Shown here: in pieces, positions 53,608 through 62,902 of the stretch
Layout: each line of letters starts with the position of its first letter
Position numbering within the stretch: the stretch's first letter is position 1
Assembly (NCBI GenBank): GCA_903861125.1
Contig: CAIOTF010000038.1
Location: 1-64,000 of the forward strand
Reading direction: 5' to 3'
DNA: 64,000 nt
Source: an uncultured Ignavibacteriota bacterium
GTDB taxonomy: Bacteria > Bacteroidota > Ignavibacteria > UBA10030 > UBA8401
Translations under genes and position numbers: made by a program
The notes under the pieces: model-generated
What the model was told of the DNA's origin: nothing
Database searches by the model: none
What the model saw: only the letters and a program-made list of their open reading frames with translations

Positions 53608-54339
53608 CTACTCTCCCATGAAGATGTCTTTGCGGGCAAGTTCCGCCGTACGACGCTTGCGCGGTTTTTTCGTTTCGATAATCGTCCTGAAAATATTCAG
53701 CACGTCGGAAAAATTCTCAAACCGGTGAAACGTAATATTATGTATCTCGCAAAATCTTACAAGTGAATCTTTGGCAAACACGATATCCGCAAACTGGACG
53801 GGACACCGGTCGGAAATTCCGTCGCCGATATATACAATCACCTGATCATCATTCGATCGTGTCAGCAGATGATTCCGTTTACAATTTGCACAGCGCTTGC
53901 ATTCAGCCTCGGTGTACGGAAAAATCGGCTCGACCGTTCCTCCGTTATTGAATTGCAGCCTATTCGAGAAACGGACTAATCTCTCCAATCCTTCCCGTTC
54001 CAACACCGGATCGATATACGCATCAAATCCATCGCTCAATATTGACAACGGAATAGTATGTATTTTGCAAAATTCCACGAACATCTTAAAATGTGGATCG
54101 ATAGAATGACTCAGTGCAAATTGCGTAAATTCATTCTTCGTAACGGGTGCCACAGTTGCAAACCCTTGTCTCCAGCATTCCCGTGCATCGATCTCTCCAG
54201 ACCGGAACGCATCAAAACTTCTGGAGCAGACCGCCGTATCGCCAAACCGTACGAACATTTCATCACCGATATCCTTCAATGCGATAGTTCCGTCAAAATC
54301 GGTGAAGACGGTATACGACAATTGATTCTGCATATTCAT
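53608..54339 (-). CDS. HAD-family (IB) phosphatase, MtnX-like
   Basis: About 243 aa. Motif I FTDFDGTIALKDIGDE carries the nucleophile pair Asp-x-Asp; LSDGFDAYID is motif II; the zinc-like cysteines ECKRCANCKRN are in the cap; YIGDGISDRCPVQFAD is motif IV. The layout resembles MtnX (methionine salvage) and PSP-like phosphatases; the substrate is not assigned. ATG 54339 (or 54333) is chosen because an earlier in-frame start at 54417 would overlap the smc gene. Confidence 0.85.
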   Translation of the reverse strand: MNMQNQLSYTVFTDFDGTIALKDIGDEMFVRFGDTAVCSRSFDAFRSGEIDARECWRQGFATVAPVTKNEFTQFALSHSIDPHFKMFVEFCKIHTIPLSILSDGFDAYIDPVLEREGLERLVRFSNRLQFNNGGTVEPIFPYTEAECKRCANCKRNHLLTRSNDDQVIVYIGDGISDRCPVQFADIVFAKDSLVRFCEIHNITFHRFENFSDVLNIFRTIIETKKPRKRRTAELARKDIFMGE

Positions 54340-54361
54340 CCGGAGTACCGGCCGGTCAATG

Positions 54362-57300
54362 TTAGTTTGTTGCCACTTTATTCTCGTTAAACCGCACCGA
54401 AACAAGCTTCGATACACCCTGTTCTTCCATCGTCACGCCGTACATCGCGTTCGCCGCTTCCATTGTCCGCTTATTGTGCGTGACAATAATAAATTGAGTA
54501 TTGTCGCTGAACTTTCTGATGATGCGGGCAAAGCGGTCGATATTGGAATCGTCGAGCGGTGCATCAACTTCGTCAAGGATGCAGAACGGCGACGGTTTCA
54601 CCAGATAGATCGCAAACAAGAGAGCAATCGCCGTCAGTGTCTTTTCGCCGCCGGAGAGCAGATCGATTGATGTAGGTCGCTTGCCGCGCGGCTTTGCGGT
54701 GATCTCGATTTTTGCTTCGAGAGGATCGACCCCTTCTTCCAATTGAAGATCGCACTCATCACCTTCGTCGAACAGGCCTTTGAACGTTGTGATGAAGTTC
54801 TCGCGGATCTTTTCAAAAGTATTGAGAAATTCCCTTTGCGCAGTATTGTTAATCTCTTCGATAGTCTGCAGGAGCGTCTTTTCGGATTCGATCAGATCTT
54901 CCCGCTGCGTGCTGATAAATTCCAGACGTTCCTTTTCCGTTTTATATTCATCGAAAGCCGCAAAGTTCACCGCGCCAAGCGAACGAATTTTATCCTTCAT
55001 CTGCCGCACTTCTTCCTTCCCCTCTTCAATGTCAAAGGTCTCTTCGGCGGCATATACCTTCAATTCCACGACGTAATCAAATTCCTCTTTGCCACGAGCA
55101 ATAATATTCTGCGATCGCATCGTCAGTTCTGAGATCTTCATTTCAAGTTCATGTGAACGTGACATGGACGTATCGTGAAGACGTCGCGCATCTTTCAGTT
55201 TCAGTTCAATATCGTGCGATTGCGTCCGTTTTGCGTTGAAATCTGACTGAACAACGCGTTTCCGTTCAACGATCTCTTTCAACTCAGAGTCAAGCCCTTC
55301 CAACTCGGCAGCATTCGTCAGTAAATTTTCCTTAAGACGGATGATCTCTCCGTTTGCGTTACCGATATCGGTATTGCGTTGTTCGAAGGTGTTCCTGATA
55401 TTGGCGATGGTTGCGTTGGTATATTCCAGCTCGCGTGCAAAATTCTTCTCTTCATTCTCCAGCCGCATCATTTCAAGCTGTGCGTCTGTGGCCACTTTGG
55501 AGAATTCGTTCCACATCACTTCCATTGTTTCCAGTTCGCTAGCTATTGCGCCCGACTGCTGTTCCGCTGACGATTTTTTCTTTTCAAGCGTTTCGATCAA
55601 CGGCTGAAGATTTTTCAATTCGGTACCGAGAGAATTAGCTTCTTCACGTAAACGGGTATTCTCGGCATCGTTCCGCTGGACGTTTTCCGCCATCCGCTTC
55701 TTTTCGTATTCGATCTGAGCAATACGCATTTCCACCGATGTCATCTGCTGTTCGATCTTTTTAGCGCCGTCGAACAACGATTTCACATCAATGGAGGAAA
55801 CCATTCTTTCTTTTTCAGCAGTCTCTTTCCGCAACGTATCCAGCTGTTCCGTTAAGACCGCGATTTCCTTTTCCAATTCTTCGATCTGCGACTTTTTGCC
55901 GAGCATGCCGCCGTCTTCCACGCGGTTGCTTCCGCCGCGCACAATACCCGAACCGGTCACCAACTCACCGTCCAGGGTAACGCACTTCAGCGACGAGTAC
56001 CTTTTCACAAGAGCTGATGCGGTTTGAACGGTATCAACGATCATGGTACCGGAGAGCAGAAAATCACGCAATACGCGATACCGCTGATCGCACTGTATGA
56101 TATCATTTGCCCGAGCTATGACTCCCTTTTCTTTGATATCCAATTTGTCATCGGGAAGCGACGGAACCGATTCCATACAGACAAATGTTGCGCGCCCTTT
56201 GTCGTTTGATTTTAACAGTTCCACACCGCGGTGTGCATCCCCGATCGTGTTGACAATAATGTAACTTGCCATCTCCCCGAGCGCTGCCTCAATAGCAATG
56301 CGGTATTTTGCATCGGCGGAAAAAGCATCCGCAACGGTCGACTGCAGAACATCATTCCACTCGTCATGAGCGATCAGATATTTTGCTCCTTCCGAAAATC
56401 CCTCGTGACTTTCAACAAGTCCTTTCAGAAATTCCAGTCGGGAACGTCGCCGTTCAATTGTTGAGCGGATTTCAAATTCAGAATTTCTTTGCGATTCGAT
56501 CTCCTGCTGGAGCGACAATTTCTTCGATTCTTCGTTCAACGCGACCAATTCCGCTTCGGCATATTTCTTCCGGAGGTCCTTATCCTGAGCGCTCAGATCG
56601 GCTACGGTCGCCGAATTTTTCGAAATCTCGGTGGTATAAATAGCACTTTCTTCACCCGAATAATCGAGGCGGCCGTTGATATTTTCCAGGCGGGCTTTGG
56701 TACGTTCGTAGTCATTCCGTTTGGACGAAATCTCATGCAGAAGTGCAATCACTTCATCCTGTTTCGACTTCACATCGGTCTTTTTCTTTTCAAGCTCCGC
56801 CGTGAACGCATCAAGTTCTTCCTTCTTTTCATTGTAATGCGCCGTCGATGAAATGACATTTGCATGCGTCTGATCGATCGCTATCTTCAATTCAACGGAA
56901 CGCGCTTCAAGTTCCGGAAGCTGGTGCTGCAGTTCTTCCTTGTCTTTGGTGAACCGGTCGATTGCTTCATTTAATGAATTCGTCCGTTCATTCGCCTTCA
57001 CCCGCGCCTGCTGGGAAAGATTGATTTTCTGCTGATGCTCGTTCAGTTCCATCTGCACATCGTTCAGATTTTCTTCAAGCGAAGTCAATTCTTCGCGAAG
57101 TGTATCCAGCAAGATTTCTTCGGACGACAATTCGTCACTGATCTTCTTTTTTTCATCCACGGCCGAGCTTAACTTTTCCTTCAACGGATCGATCGAATGA
57201 ACAATGTCATAATATTCCCGCTCAAGCAGGATGATCTCTTTTTCCCGCAATTCCTTCGAGATGAGATTAAATTGTTCTGCTTTGTTCGCCTGTCGTTCAA

Positions 57301-57913
57301 GAGAATTCACGGCCTTCTGCACTTCCTTCACAATATCCATCACCCGCATCAGATCCTGCTGAACGTGATCCAGTTTTGTGAAGGTCTCTTTTCTGCGAAC
57401 CTTATACTTTGTTACTCCAGCCGCTTCCTCAAATAACAAACGGCGTTGATCCGCTTTGTCGCTCAGAATCGTTTCGATCATTTTCAATTCGATTACGGAG
57501 TATGCATCCGAACCCATACCCGTATCCATGAACAGATCTTTGATGTCCTTTAAGCGGCACAGGGTCTTGTTGAGATAATATTCGGATTCTCCGGATCGGT
57601 ATACACGGCGTGTGATGACAACTTCTTTATATTCGGAAGGAAGAATACCTTTGGTATTCTCGATGGTGAGTGAAACATCCGCCATACCGAGAGGCTTGCG
57701 GTTCTTCGTGCCGTTGAAAATAACATCTTCCATCTTGTCACTACGCAACCGGCTCGGCTTTTGTTCTCCAAGAGCCCAACGAATTGCATCCACAACATTC
57801 GTCTTGCCGCAACCGTTGGGACCAACGATCGCGGTCAACCCGACGTCGAACGACAAATTCACCTTGTTGGCGAATGATTTAAAGCCGACAATTTCGAGTT
57901 TTGATAGATACAT
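54362..57913 (-). CDS. smc: Chromosome segregation protein SMC
   Basis: 1183 aa condensin subunit. Walker A GPNGCGKTNVVDAIRWALGE (31-50); two coiled-coil arms (about 170-500 and 680-1010) with heptad-like Leu, Glu and Lys; a hinge around 510-680 (GMASYIIVNTIGDAHRGVEL and GKGRATFVCMES-like stretches); C-terminal signature LLSGGEKTLTAIAL and Walker B FCILDEVDAPLDDSN. It organises and helps segregate the chromosome with ScpA/ScpB. It lies 12 bp after the GH2-like gene. Confidence 0.96.
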   Translation of the reverse strand: MYLSKLEIVGFKSFANKVNLSFDVGLTAIVGPNGCGKTNVVDAIRWALGEQKPSRLRSDKMEDVIFNGTKNRKPLGMADVSLTIENTKGILPSEYKEVVITRRVYRSGESEYYLNKTLCRLKDIKDLFMDTGMGSDAYSVIELKMIETILSDKADQRRLLFEEAAGVTKYKVRRKETFTKLDHVQQDLMRVMDIVKEVQKAVNSLERQANKAEQFNLISKELREKEIILLEREYYDIVHSIDPLKEKLSSAVDEKKKISDELSSEEILLDTLREELTSLEENLNDVQMELNEHQQKINLSQQARVKANERTNSLNEAIDRFTKDKEELQHQLPELEARSVELKIAIDQTHANVISSTAHYNEKKEELDAFTAELEKKKTDVKSKQDEVIALLHEISSKRNDYERTKARLENINGRLDYSGEESAIYTTEISKNSATVADLSAQDKDLRKKYAEAELVALNEESKKLSLQQEIESQRNSEFEIRSTIERRRSRLEFLKGLVESHEGFSEGAKYLIAHDEWNDVLQSTVADAFSADAKYRIAIEAALGEMASYIIVNTIGDAHRGVELLKSNDKGRATFVCMESVPSLPDDKLDIKEKGVIARANDIIQCDQRYRVLRDFLLSGTMIVDTVQTASALVKRYSSLKCVTLDGELVTGSGIVRGGSNRVEDGGMLGKKSQIEELEKEIAVLTEQLDTLRKETAEKERMVSSIDVKSLFDGAKKIEQQMTSVEMRIAQIEYEKKRMAENVQRNDAENTRLREEANSLGTELKNLQPLIETLEKKKSSAEQQSGAIASELETMEVMWNEFSKVATDAQLEMMRLENEEKNFARELEYTNATIANIRNTFEQRNTDIGNANGEIIRLKENLLTNAAELEGLDSELKEIVERKRVVQSDFNAKRTQSHDIELKLKDARRLHDTSMSRSHELEMKISELTMRSQNIIARGKEEFDYVVELKVYAAEETFDIEEGKEEVRQMKDKIRSLGAVNFAAFDEYKTEKERLEFISTQREDLIESEKTLLQTIEEINNTAQREFLNTFEKIRENFITTFKGLFDEGDECDLQLEEGVDPLEAKIEITAKPRGKRPTSIDLLSGGEKTLTAIALLFAIYLVKPSPFCILDEVDAPLDDSNIDRFARIIRKFSDNTQFIIVTHNKRTMEAANAMYGVTMEEQGVSKLVSVRFNENKVATN

Positions 57914-57925
57914 TCTTCTGAATGA

Positions 57926-60514
57926 TTAATTTGCGAACGGAAAAACATGAGTGACGAAAAATTCAGTGAACGCTGTGAATGAGTATGCATAATCATAATA
58001 AGTATACAAACCGCCGCCAACAACCAGCAAAAATATGGCGCCGATCATATACATCTTTGGAGTATAGATTTGATAAATTACCGAGATACCTTTCAGCGTG
58101 CGCATATAGACCCAAACGGACATCACTACAACCATTCCAAGCACCCAGGGGACATACGGATCGCTTTCCAGCAAACGATAGAGGATCATTCCGCCGGGAA
58201 TGAAAAAACCCCACGGCAGGGCTGTCCAAACGGCAATCGAGTACGAATGGAAGAGCCTGATGCGTACACGTGCCATCATTGCGAACATTTGTATACACAT
58301 CGTCAGGAAAAAAAACCAGACCACCATCGCTCCCGTCAGATATCCTACACTGAGCAGCGGATCCCAGCACATTTGAATGATGATCTTCTTAAATGCATCT
58401 GAGAAAAGCTGAGAGAGCAAGTAATCCAGAAAAATATTGCTGCGAAAATGATGGAGTATGCTTGAGAACGTTACCGAAAATGTGACCGCAATGATCAGCG
58501 CCGTTATGGTAGTATGAAATAACGGCAAGGCGAACTGGTCCCGGATATCTGCGAAAAAATTATACGATTTGAAAATTGAGCGCCATGTACTTTCACGGAA
58601 CCTGCGGTTTCCGTTCACAAGCCACGCCGCAATCACCAGCAACGAAAATCCGATCACCACATAGATATAAGGAGATGCGGGAATATAAGTACCGATAGGA
58701 AGTGCGGAGATCTTTTGTTCGTGGTACAGGGATTGAACGATATCATATGTTACTTTCTTTTCACGGTTCAACTCTACAAGGCCGTACGTATGAACCGTGG
58801 GCACTATCGGCCTTACACTTAAAATTGGCCGATCACTGCGAAAATCATTAAATGTAAAGACCAATGACCCGGCAAGATTTAATTCCCGAATGACTGCAAA
58901 TCGTTGCTGAATCATTCGTGCCTGTGCTTCTCGTGAATTCGGATCACTATAGCCGTTCCGGTTTTCCTTTTCAACAGCTTTCCCATAGCCGGCAACAATA
59001 ACCGGTTTTTTCGGATTTTCATCCCTGAACGCAGTGATACGGGTTCGGAAAGTTCTTATATCAGCATTGGAAAAATTTATTGCGGCAATATCAACGATTG
59101 CTGCCGACTTATCTTCCGGATCCCGCACAACTGCATACGTTAACCGGTCATCTAGCGATTTGGCGGTCCGATGGAGCTGTGTTATGATACGTTTATCCTC
59201 ATCACCGCTCGAACCAAATCCTTCTCCAAGTCCCCATGCAATCACCGATGGATTATACCGGTCGCGCTCGATCATTTCCTTGAGATATGAATTGACCAGT
59301 GTGCGATAATTCTCTTCCTCAAGAAGAGATGCCGGAATCTCGTAATTCGGAATTTCTTCCATTGCAAACAATCCGTACCGATCGCACAATTGAATGAAGA
59401 ACGGATGCGGCGGATGGAAACCGATGCGGACAACATTTGCTCCCAGATTTTTGATAAGCGCAACATCTTTTTCCATCTCTTCATACGTCATTGCGCTGCC
59501 GTGTTTATCGGCATCCTCGACCCATACAACTCCGCGCAGAATGACCGGAGCGCCGTTGAACAACAGAATATTTTTGTCTTTGGTGAAGGTGCGGATACCG
59601 GTGCTGACGTTTGTTTCATCAATCAGAGAATCCTTTTTTCCTTCAACGGCGTGCAAAGAAACTTTTACGGTATACAACTCCGGCGCATCAGGTGACCATA
59701 ATTTTGCCCCGGGGATCGAAACTGAAAAACGTACGGTAATATCATTGCCGGATTCCGGCGTAACTGAACTGACGACCGGCTTACCAATCGGAATTCCATT
59801 CGCGGCTTCCGAAACTTCAGCGGAGAGCTGAAGCGTTTTACCCGACAATTCGGTTACGGACTTCAGTTCTTTTGCCGAGATCGTAGCAGTTACCAAAAGT
59901 TTTGCAGCTTTCGGTTCGATCGCTTCAACGACAGCATTCAGATCATCGATCCACACTTTAGGTGTTGCAACAATAAACAGGTCACGCAGAATTCCATTGT
60001 AATTTTTCCATCCGCTCACTTGCGGCCTCGGGGGGAAGGTCGACCGGTAGTTCAGCGTATTATCGACTACAACACGGATAACATTTTCGGCACCGACCTG
60101 AATAATATTTTGCGGAATGGAAAGTTCAAACGATGTATACCCACCTTCATGGTTCCCGACGAATGTTTCGTTGATATATACTTCCGAACGGTAATTCATT
60201 CCATAGGAAACAACTTTGAACGCATTGGCACTGATCGAACCCTCGGTTACAAAAAATTTCCGGCGGTATACGATCTTCCCCTCATAGTTTGCGGCGGCGG
60301 GGATTTTCACTTTTTTCCACGTTATTTCATTATCGAGGGAATAGTTCCATTCCCCAGAAAGATCAATGACTGAACGGGTTGGCGAACTGAAGCCAAGGAC
60401 GCTTGGATGCGACGGCGTGCCATTTTCTAAGAACAACTGCTGGGAAAATAGAGTGGTTACGACGAGAAATGAAACAAATAGATAAACTGATGACCGAAAG
60501 AGCAATTTGTTCAA
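57926..60514 (-). CDS. Glycoside hydrolase family 2-like protein fused to a membrane domain
   Basis: 862 aa. Signal peptide (1-25), then a GH2 jelly-roll (about 45-190), Ig-like domain (195-310) and TIM barrel (310-600) recognisable by SGEWNYSLDNE, FVGNHEGGYTSFELSIP, FNGAPVILRGVVWVEDADKHG, and PSVIAWGLGEGFG. The acid/base Glu (E431) is kept but the preceding Asn is Gly; where the nucleophile Glu should be (usual SEYG) the sequence is VAGYG (G509). A C-terminal part of about 250 residues has six membrane helices, like the Yip1 domain. Probably non-catalytic, or with altered chemistry, and anchored in the inner membrane. Substrate unknown. Confidence 0.75.
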   Translation of the reverse strand: MNKLLFRSSVYLFVSFLVVTTLFSQQLFLENGTPSHPSVLGFSSPTRSVIDLSGEWNYSLDNEITWKKVKIPAAANYEGKIVYRRKFFVTEGSISANAFKVVSYGMNYRSEVYINETFVGNHEGGYTSFELSIPQNIIQVGAENVIRVVVDNTLNYRSTFPPRPQVSGWKNYNGILRDLFIVATPKVWIDDLNAVVEAIEPKAAKLLVTATISAKELKSVTELSGKTLQLSAEVSEAANGIPIGKPVVSSVTPESGNDITVRFSVSIPGAKLWSPDAPELYTVKVSLHAVEGKKDSLIDETNVSTGIRTFTKDKNILLFNGAPVILRGVVWVEDADKHGSAMTYEEMEKDVALIKNLGANVVRIGFHPPHPFFIQLCDRYGLFAMEEIPNYEIPASLLEEENYRTLVNSYLKEMIERDRYNPSVIAWGLGEGFGSSGDEDKRIITQLHRTAKSLDDRLTYAVVRDPEDKSAAIVDIAAINFSNADIRTFRTRITAFRDENPKKPVIVAGYGKAVEKENRNGYSDPNSREAQARMIQQRFAVIRELNLAGSLVFTFNDFRSDRPILSVRPIVPTVHTYGLVELNREKKVTYDIVQSLYHEQKISALPIGTYIPASPYIYVVIGFSLLVIAAWLVNGNRRFRESTWRSIFKSYNFFADIRDQFALPLFHTTITALIIAVTFSVTFSSILHHFRSNIFLDYLLSQLFSDAFKKIIIQMCWDPLLSVGYLTGAMVVWFFFLTMCIQMFAMMARVRIRLFHSYSIAVWTALPWGFFIPGGMILYRLLESDPYVPWVLGMVVVMSVWVYMRTLKGISVIYQIYTPKMYMIGAIFLLVVGGGLYTYYDYAYSFTAFTEFFVTHVFPFAN

Positions 60515-60540
60515 CTATTGGCCCGAAATTGTTGAATTTT

Positions 60541-60606
60541 CGTTGTTTTTAGGGATTTTGCTAACTAAAACAACGTAAATATAACACACGAACCTGCTGA
60601 AACCAA
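60541..60606 (-). promoter_or_regulatory. Promoter of the GH2-smc-lpx run, with inverted repeat at the start of transcription
   Basis: Minus-strand -35 TTGGTT (60601-60606), 17 bp, -10 TATATT (60578-60583). Right at the expected start, an imperfect inverted repeat joins CTAAAACAACG (60565-60575) and CGTTGTTTTTAG (60541-60552), and could be an operator. Confidence 0.5.
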
Positions 60607-60634
60607 GAGTTATTTTGCGGGGTTTAAATGAACA

Positions 60635-60679
60635 GGAAAGCCGTAATGTCGCTGAATTAAGACGAAATTACGGCTTTCC
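60635..60679 (-). terminator. Long hairpin after tpiA
   Basis: A 13 bp perfect inverted repeat, GGAAAGCCGTAAT (60635-60647) and ATTACGGCTTTCC (60667-60679), with a 19 nt loop, lies just after the tpiA stop and before the next promoter. T-richness on the minus strand is modest, so it may be a terminator or an attenuator-like element. Confidence 0.45.
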
Positions 60680-60686
60680 GAGTAAT

Positions 60687-61436
60687 TTATGCTGCCGTGA
60701 TAATAGATGCAAACGAATCGGCCTTCAAACAAGCACCGCCGACGAGAGCGCCATCGATATTCGGTTGAGATAGAAGTTCTTTTGCATTATCCCCTTTTAC
60801 ACTTCCGCCGTATTGGATAACTACTTTTTCAGATACTGCAGTTGAATACAATTGAGTAATTACATTTCTGATCACCTTGTGAGCTTCTTCAGCCTGTTCC
60901 TTTGTAGCCGTTTTTCCTGTACCAATAGCCCAGACAGGTTCATACGCCACGATTGAACGTTCAACATCAACAGCACTCAAACCGGCAAGAACACCTTTTA
61001 CTTGTGTTGTCAACACCTGATCGGTGATATTTTTTTCGCGCTCTTCCAACGTTTCTCCCACACAGATGATCGGGAGCATGCCGCCGGCCAGCACTTTTTT
61101 TGCCTTTTGATTGATAATCTCATTCGTTTCGTGGTGATACTGTCTCCGTTCCGAGTGTCCGACGATGACATACGAACAACCGACAGATTTCAGCATTGAT
61201 ACAGACACTTCACCGGTGTAGGCTCCGTTGTCGTACAGGGAAACATCCTGAGCACCGAGCTTAATGGATGAATTCACCAACAACTGCTGAGCCGTTGCGA
61301 GCGAAGTGTAGGGAGGACAAACGATCACCTCTGCATTTGCTGATACGATTAGTGATTTTAATCCGTTGATGAGTTCCGTTGTCTGGACAATATCGTTGTT
61401 CATTTTCCAGTTGCCGGCAATAACTTTCTTTCTCAT
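60687..61436 (-). CDS. tpiA: Triosephosphate isomerase
   Basis: 249 aa glycolytic enzyme. GNWKMNN (catalytic Lys), VIVGHSERRQYH (catalytic His) and AYEPVWAIGTGKTAT (catalytic Glu) are all intact; QYGGSVKGDNAKEL and GALVGGACLKADSF form the phosphate-binding loop. ATG 61436 gives MRKKVIAGNWKMN; an in-frame ATG at 61445 overlaps gatB. It starts 1 bp after the gatB stop, so both are probably cotranscribed. Confidence 0.97.
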   Translation of the reverse strand: MRKKVIAGNWKMNNDIVQTTELINGLKSLIVSANAEVIVCPPYTSLATAQQLLVNSSIKLGAQDVSLYDNGAYTGEVSVSMLKSVGCSYVIVGHSERRQYHHETNEIINQKAKKVLAGGMLPIICVGETLEEREKNITDQVLTTQVKGVLAGLSAVDVERSIVAYEPVWAIGTGKTATKEQAEEAHKVIRNVITQLYSTAVSEKVVIQYGGSVKGDNAKELLSQPNIDGALVGGACLKADSFASIITAA

Positions 61437-61437
61437 G

Positions 61438-62895
61438 TTAACCATCCAGTTTTTTCTTTAGTATTTCGTTTATCAATTTGGGATTTCCCTTTCCCTTCAT
61501 CACCTTCATTGTTTCACCGACGAAGAATCCCGTTAATTTAACTTCGCCGCCCCTATATCTGGTCATCTCATTTGGAAATTTTGCAAGTATCAGATCTATC
61601 TCTTTTTCGATCGCCCCGGCATCAGAGATCTGAAGAAGACCTTTTCTTTCAACGATTGCTTTCGGATGCTCTTTTGTAGTGAGCATATCGTCAAAAACTT
61701 CCTTTGCGATCTTTCCGCTGATCGTACCATCGGCGATCAGATTCACCATTGCGCCAAGATGTTCCGGCGTTATGGGACAATCGGCGACCGCAATCTTTTT
61801 GTCGTTCATCACACGCAGAACGTCGGTCATAATCCAATTGCTGACAGTCTTATGATTTTCTTCATTTTTTTTAGAAAGCTGACCTGCCGCAGACTCAAAA
61901 TATTCTGCAAGTTCTCTTTCCTGTGTGAGAACACCGGCATCGTACGCAGGAAGTTTGAAGGATTCCACAAACCGCTTTCGCCGTTCCTTCGGAAGTTCCG
62001 GAATTAGTTTTTGAGCCGATGCTATCCACGCATTATCTACAACAACAGGAACCAGATCGGGATCCGGAAAGTACCGGTAGTCATGCGCCTCTTCTTTACT
62101 GCGCATCGGTGCGGCGATGTTCTTTTCAGCGTTCCACAGCAATGTCTGCTGCACCACCGTGCCCCCTTCTTCGATCAGGTCGATCTGGCGTTTTATCTCG
62201 TATTCAATCGCGCGCTCTACGTTACGGAACGAATTCATGTTCTTCAATTCTGCTTTCGTTCCCAGTTTTGTTTCACCCTTCAGCCGGACGGAGATATTGG
62301 CATCGCACCGCAGGCTTCCCTCTTCCATATTGCCATCGCAAATTCCCAAGTACTTCACTGTCTGCCAAACAGAATGTAAATATTGAGACGCTTCCTTAGC
62401 AGAACGCATATCCGGTTCGCTGACAATCTCCAATAATGGCGTACCGCAGCGGTTCACATCCACAAGCGTATCTGTGTCCATGTCGTGGATCGATTTCCCA
62501 GCGTCCTCTTCCATATGGATACGCGTGACGCCGATGCGCTTCGTGCTTCCGTCTTCAAGGTCAATATCAACGAAGCCGTGCCGACAGATCGGTTCCTCGT
62601 ATTGGGAGATTTGGTACCCTTTCGGAAGATCGGGATAGAAATAATTTTTGCGGGCAAAGACGGATGTAGGCGAAATTGCACAGTGCGTGGCAAGGCCTAA
62701 ACGAATGGCATATTCAACCACTTGTTTATTTAATACAGGAAGAACTCCGGGCATTCCAAGGCAAACGGGACAAACATTCGAGTTCGGCGCATTACCGAAC
62801 GTGGTCGAACATCCGCAAAAGATTTTCGTTTTCGTTGAGAGCTGTGCGTGAACTTCCAGGCCTATGACTGCTTCGTATGTATCGTAAACGGACAT
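61438..62895 (-). CDS. gatB: Aspartyl/glutamyl-tRNA amidotransferase subunit B
   Basis: 485 aa. GatB activates misacylated Glu-tRNA(Gln) or Asp-tRNA(Asn) for amidation by Gat[14 protein letters not shown] opens it; the zinc-type segment reads [48 protein letters not shown] and [17 protein letters not shown] are diagnostic. The C-terminal YqeY-like part ends in [21 protein letters not shown] 62895 is chosen; an in-frame start at 62940 would overlap sucC. gatA and gatC are not in the window. Confidence 0.96.
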   Translation of the reverse strand: MSVYDTYEAVIGLEVHAQLSTKTKIFCGCSTTFGNAPNSNVCPVCLGMPGVLPVLNKQVVEYAIRLGLATHCAISPTSVFARKNYFYPDLPKGYQISQYEEPICRHGFVDIDLEDGSTKRIGVTRIHMEEDAGKSIHDMDTDTLVDVNRCGTPLLEIVSEPDMRSAKEASQYLHSVWQTVKYLGICDGNMEEGSLRCDANISVRLKGETKLGTKAELKNMNSFRNVERAIEYEIKRQIDLIEEGGTVVQQTLLWNAEKNIAAPMRSKEEAHDYRYFPDPDLVPVVVDNAWIASAQKLIPELPKERRKRFVESFKLPAYDAGVLTQERELAEYFESAAGQLSKKNEENHKTVSNWIMTDVLRVMNDKKIAVADCPITPEHLGAMVNLIADGTISGKIAKEVFDDMLTTKEHPKAIVERKGLLQISDAGAIEKEIDLILAKFPNEMTRYRGGEVKLTGFFVGETMKVMKGKGNPKLINEILKKKLDG

Positions 62896-62902
62896 GTATC
62901 GA

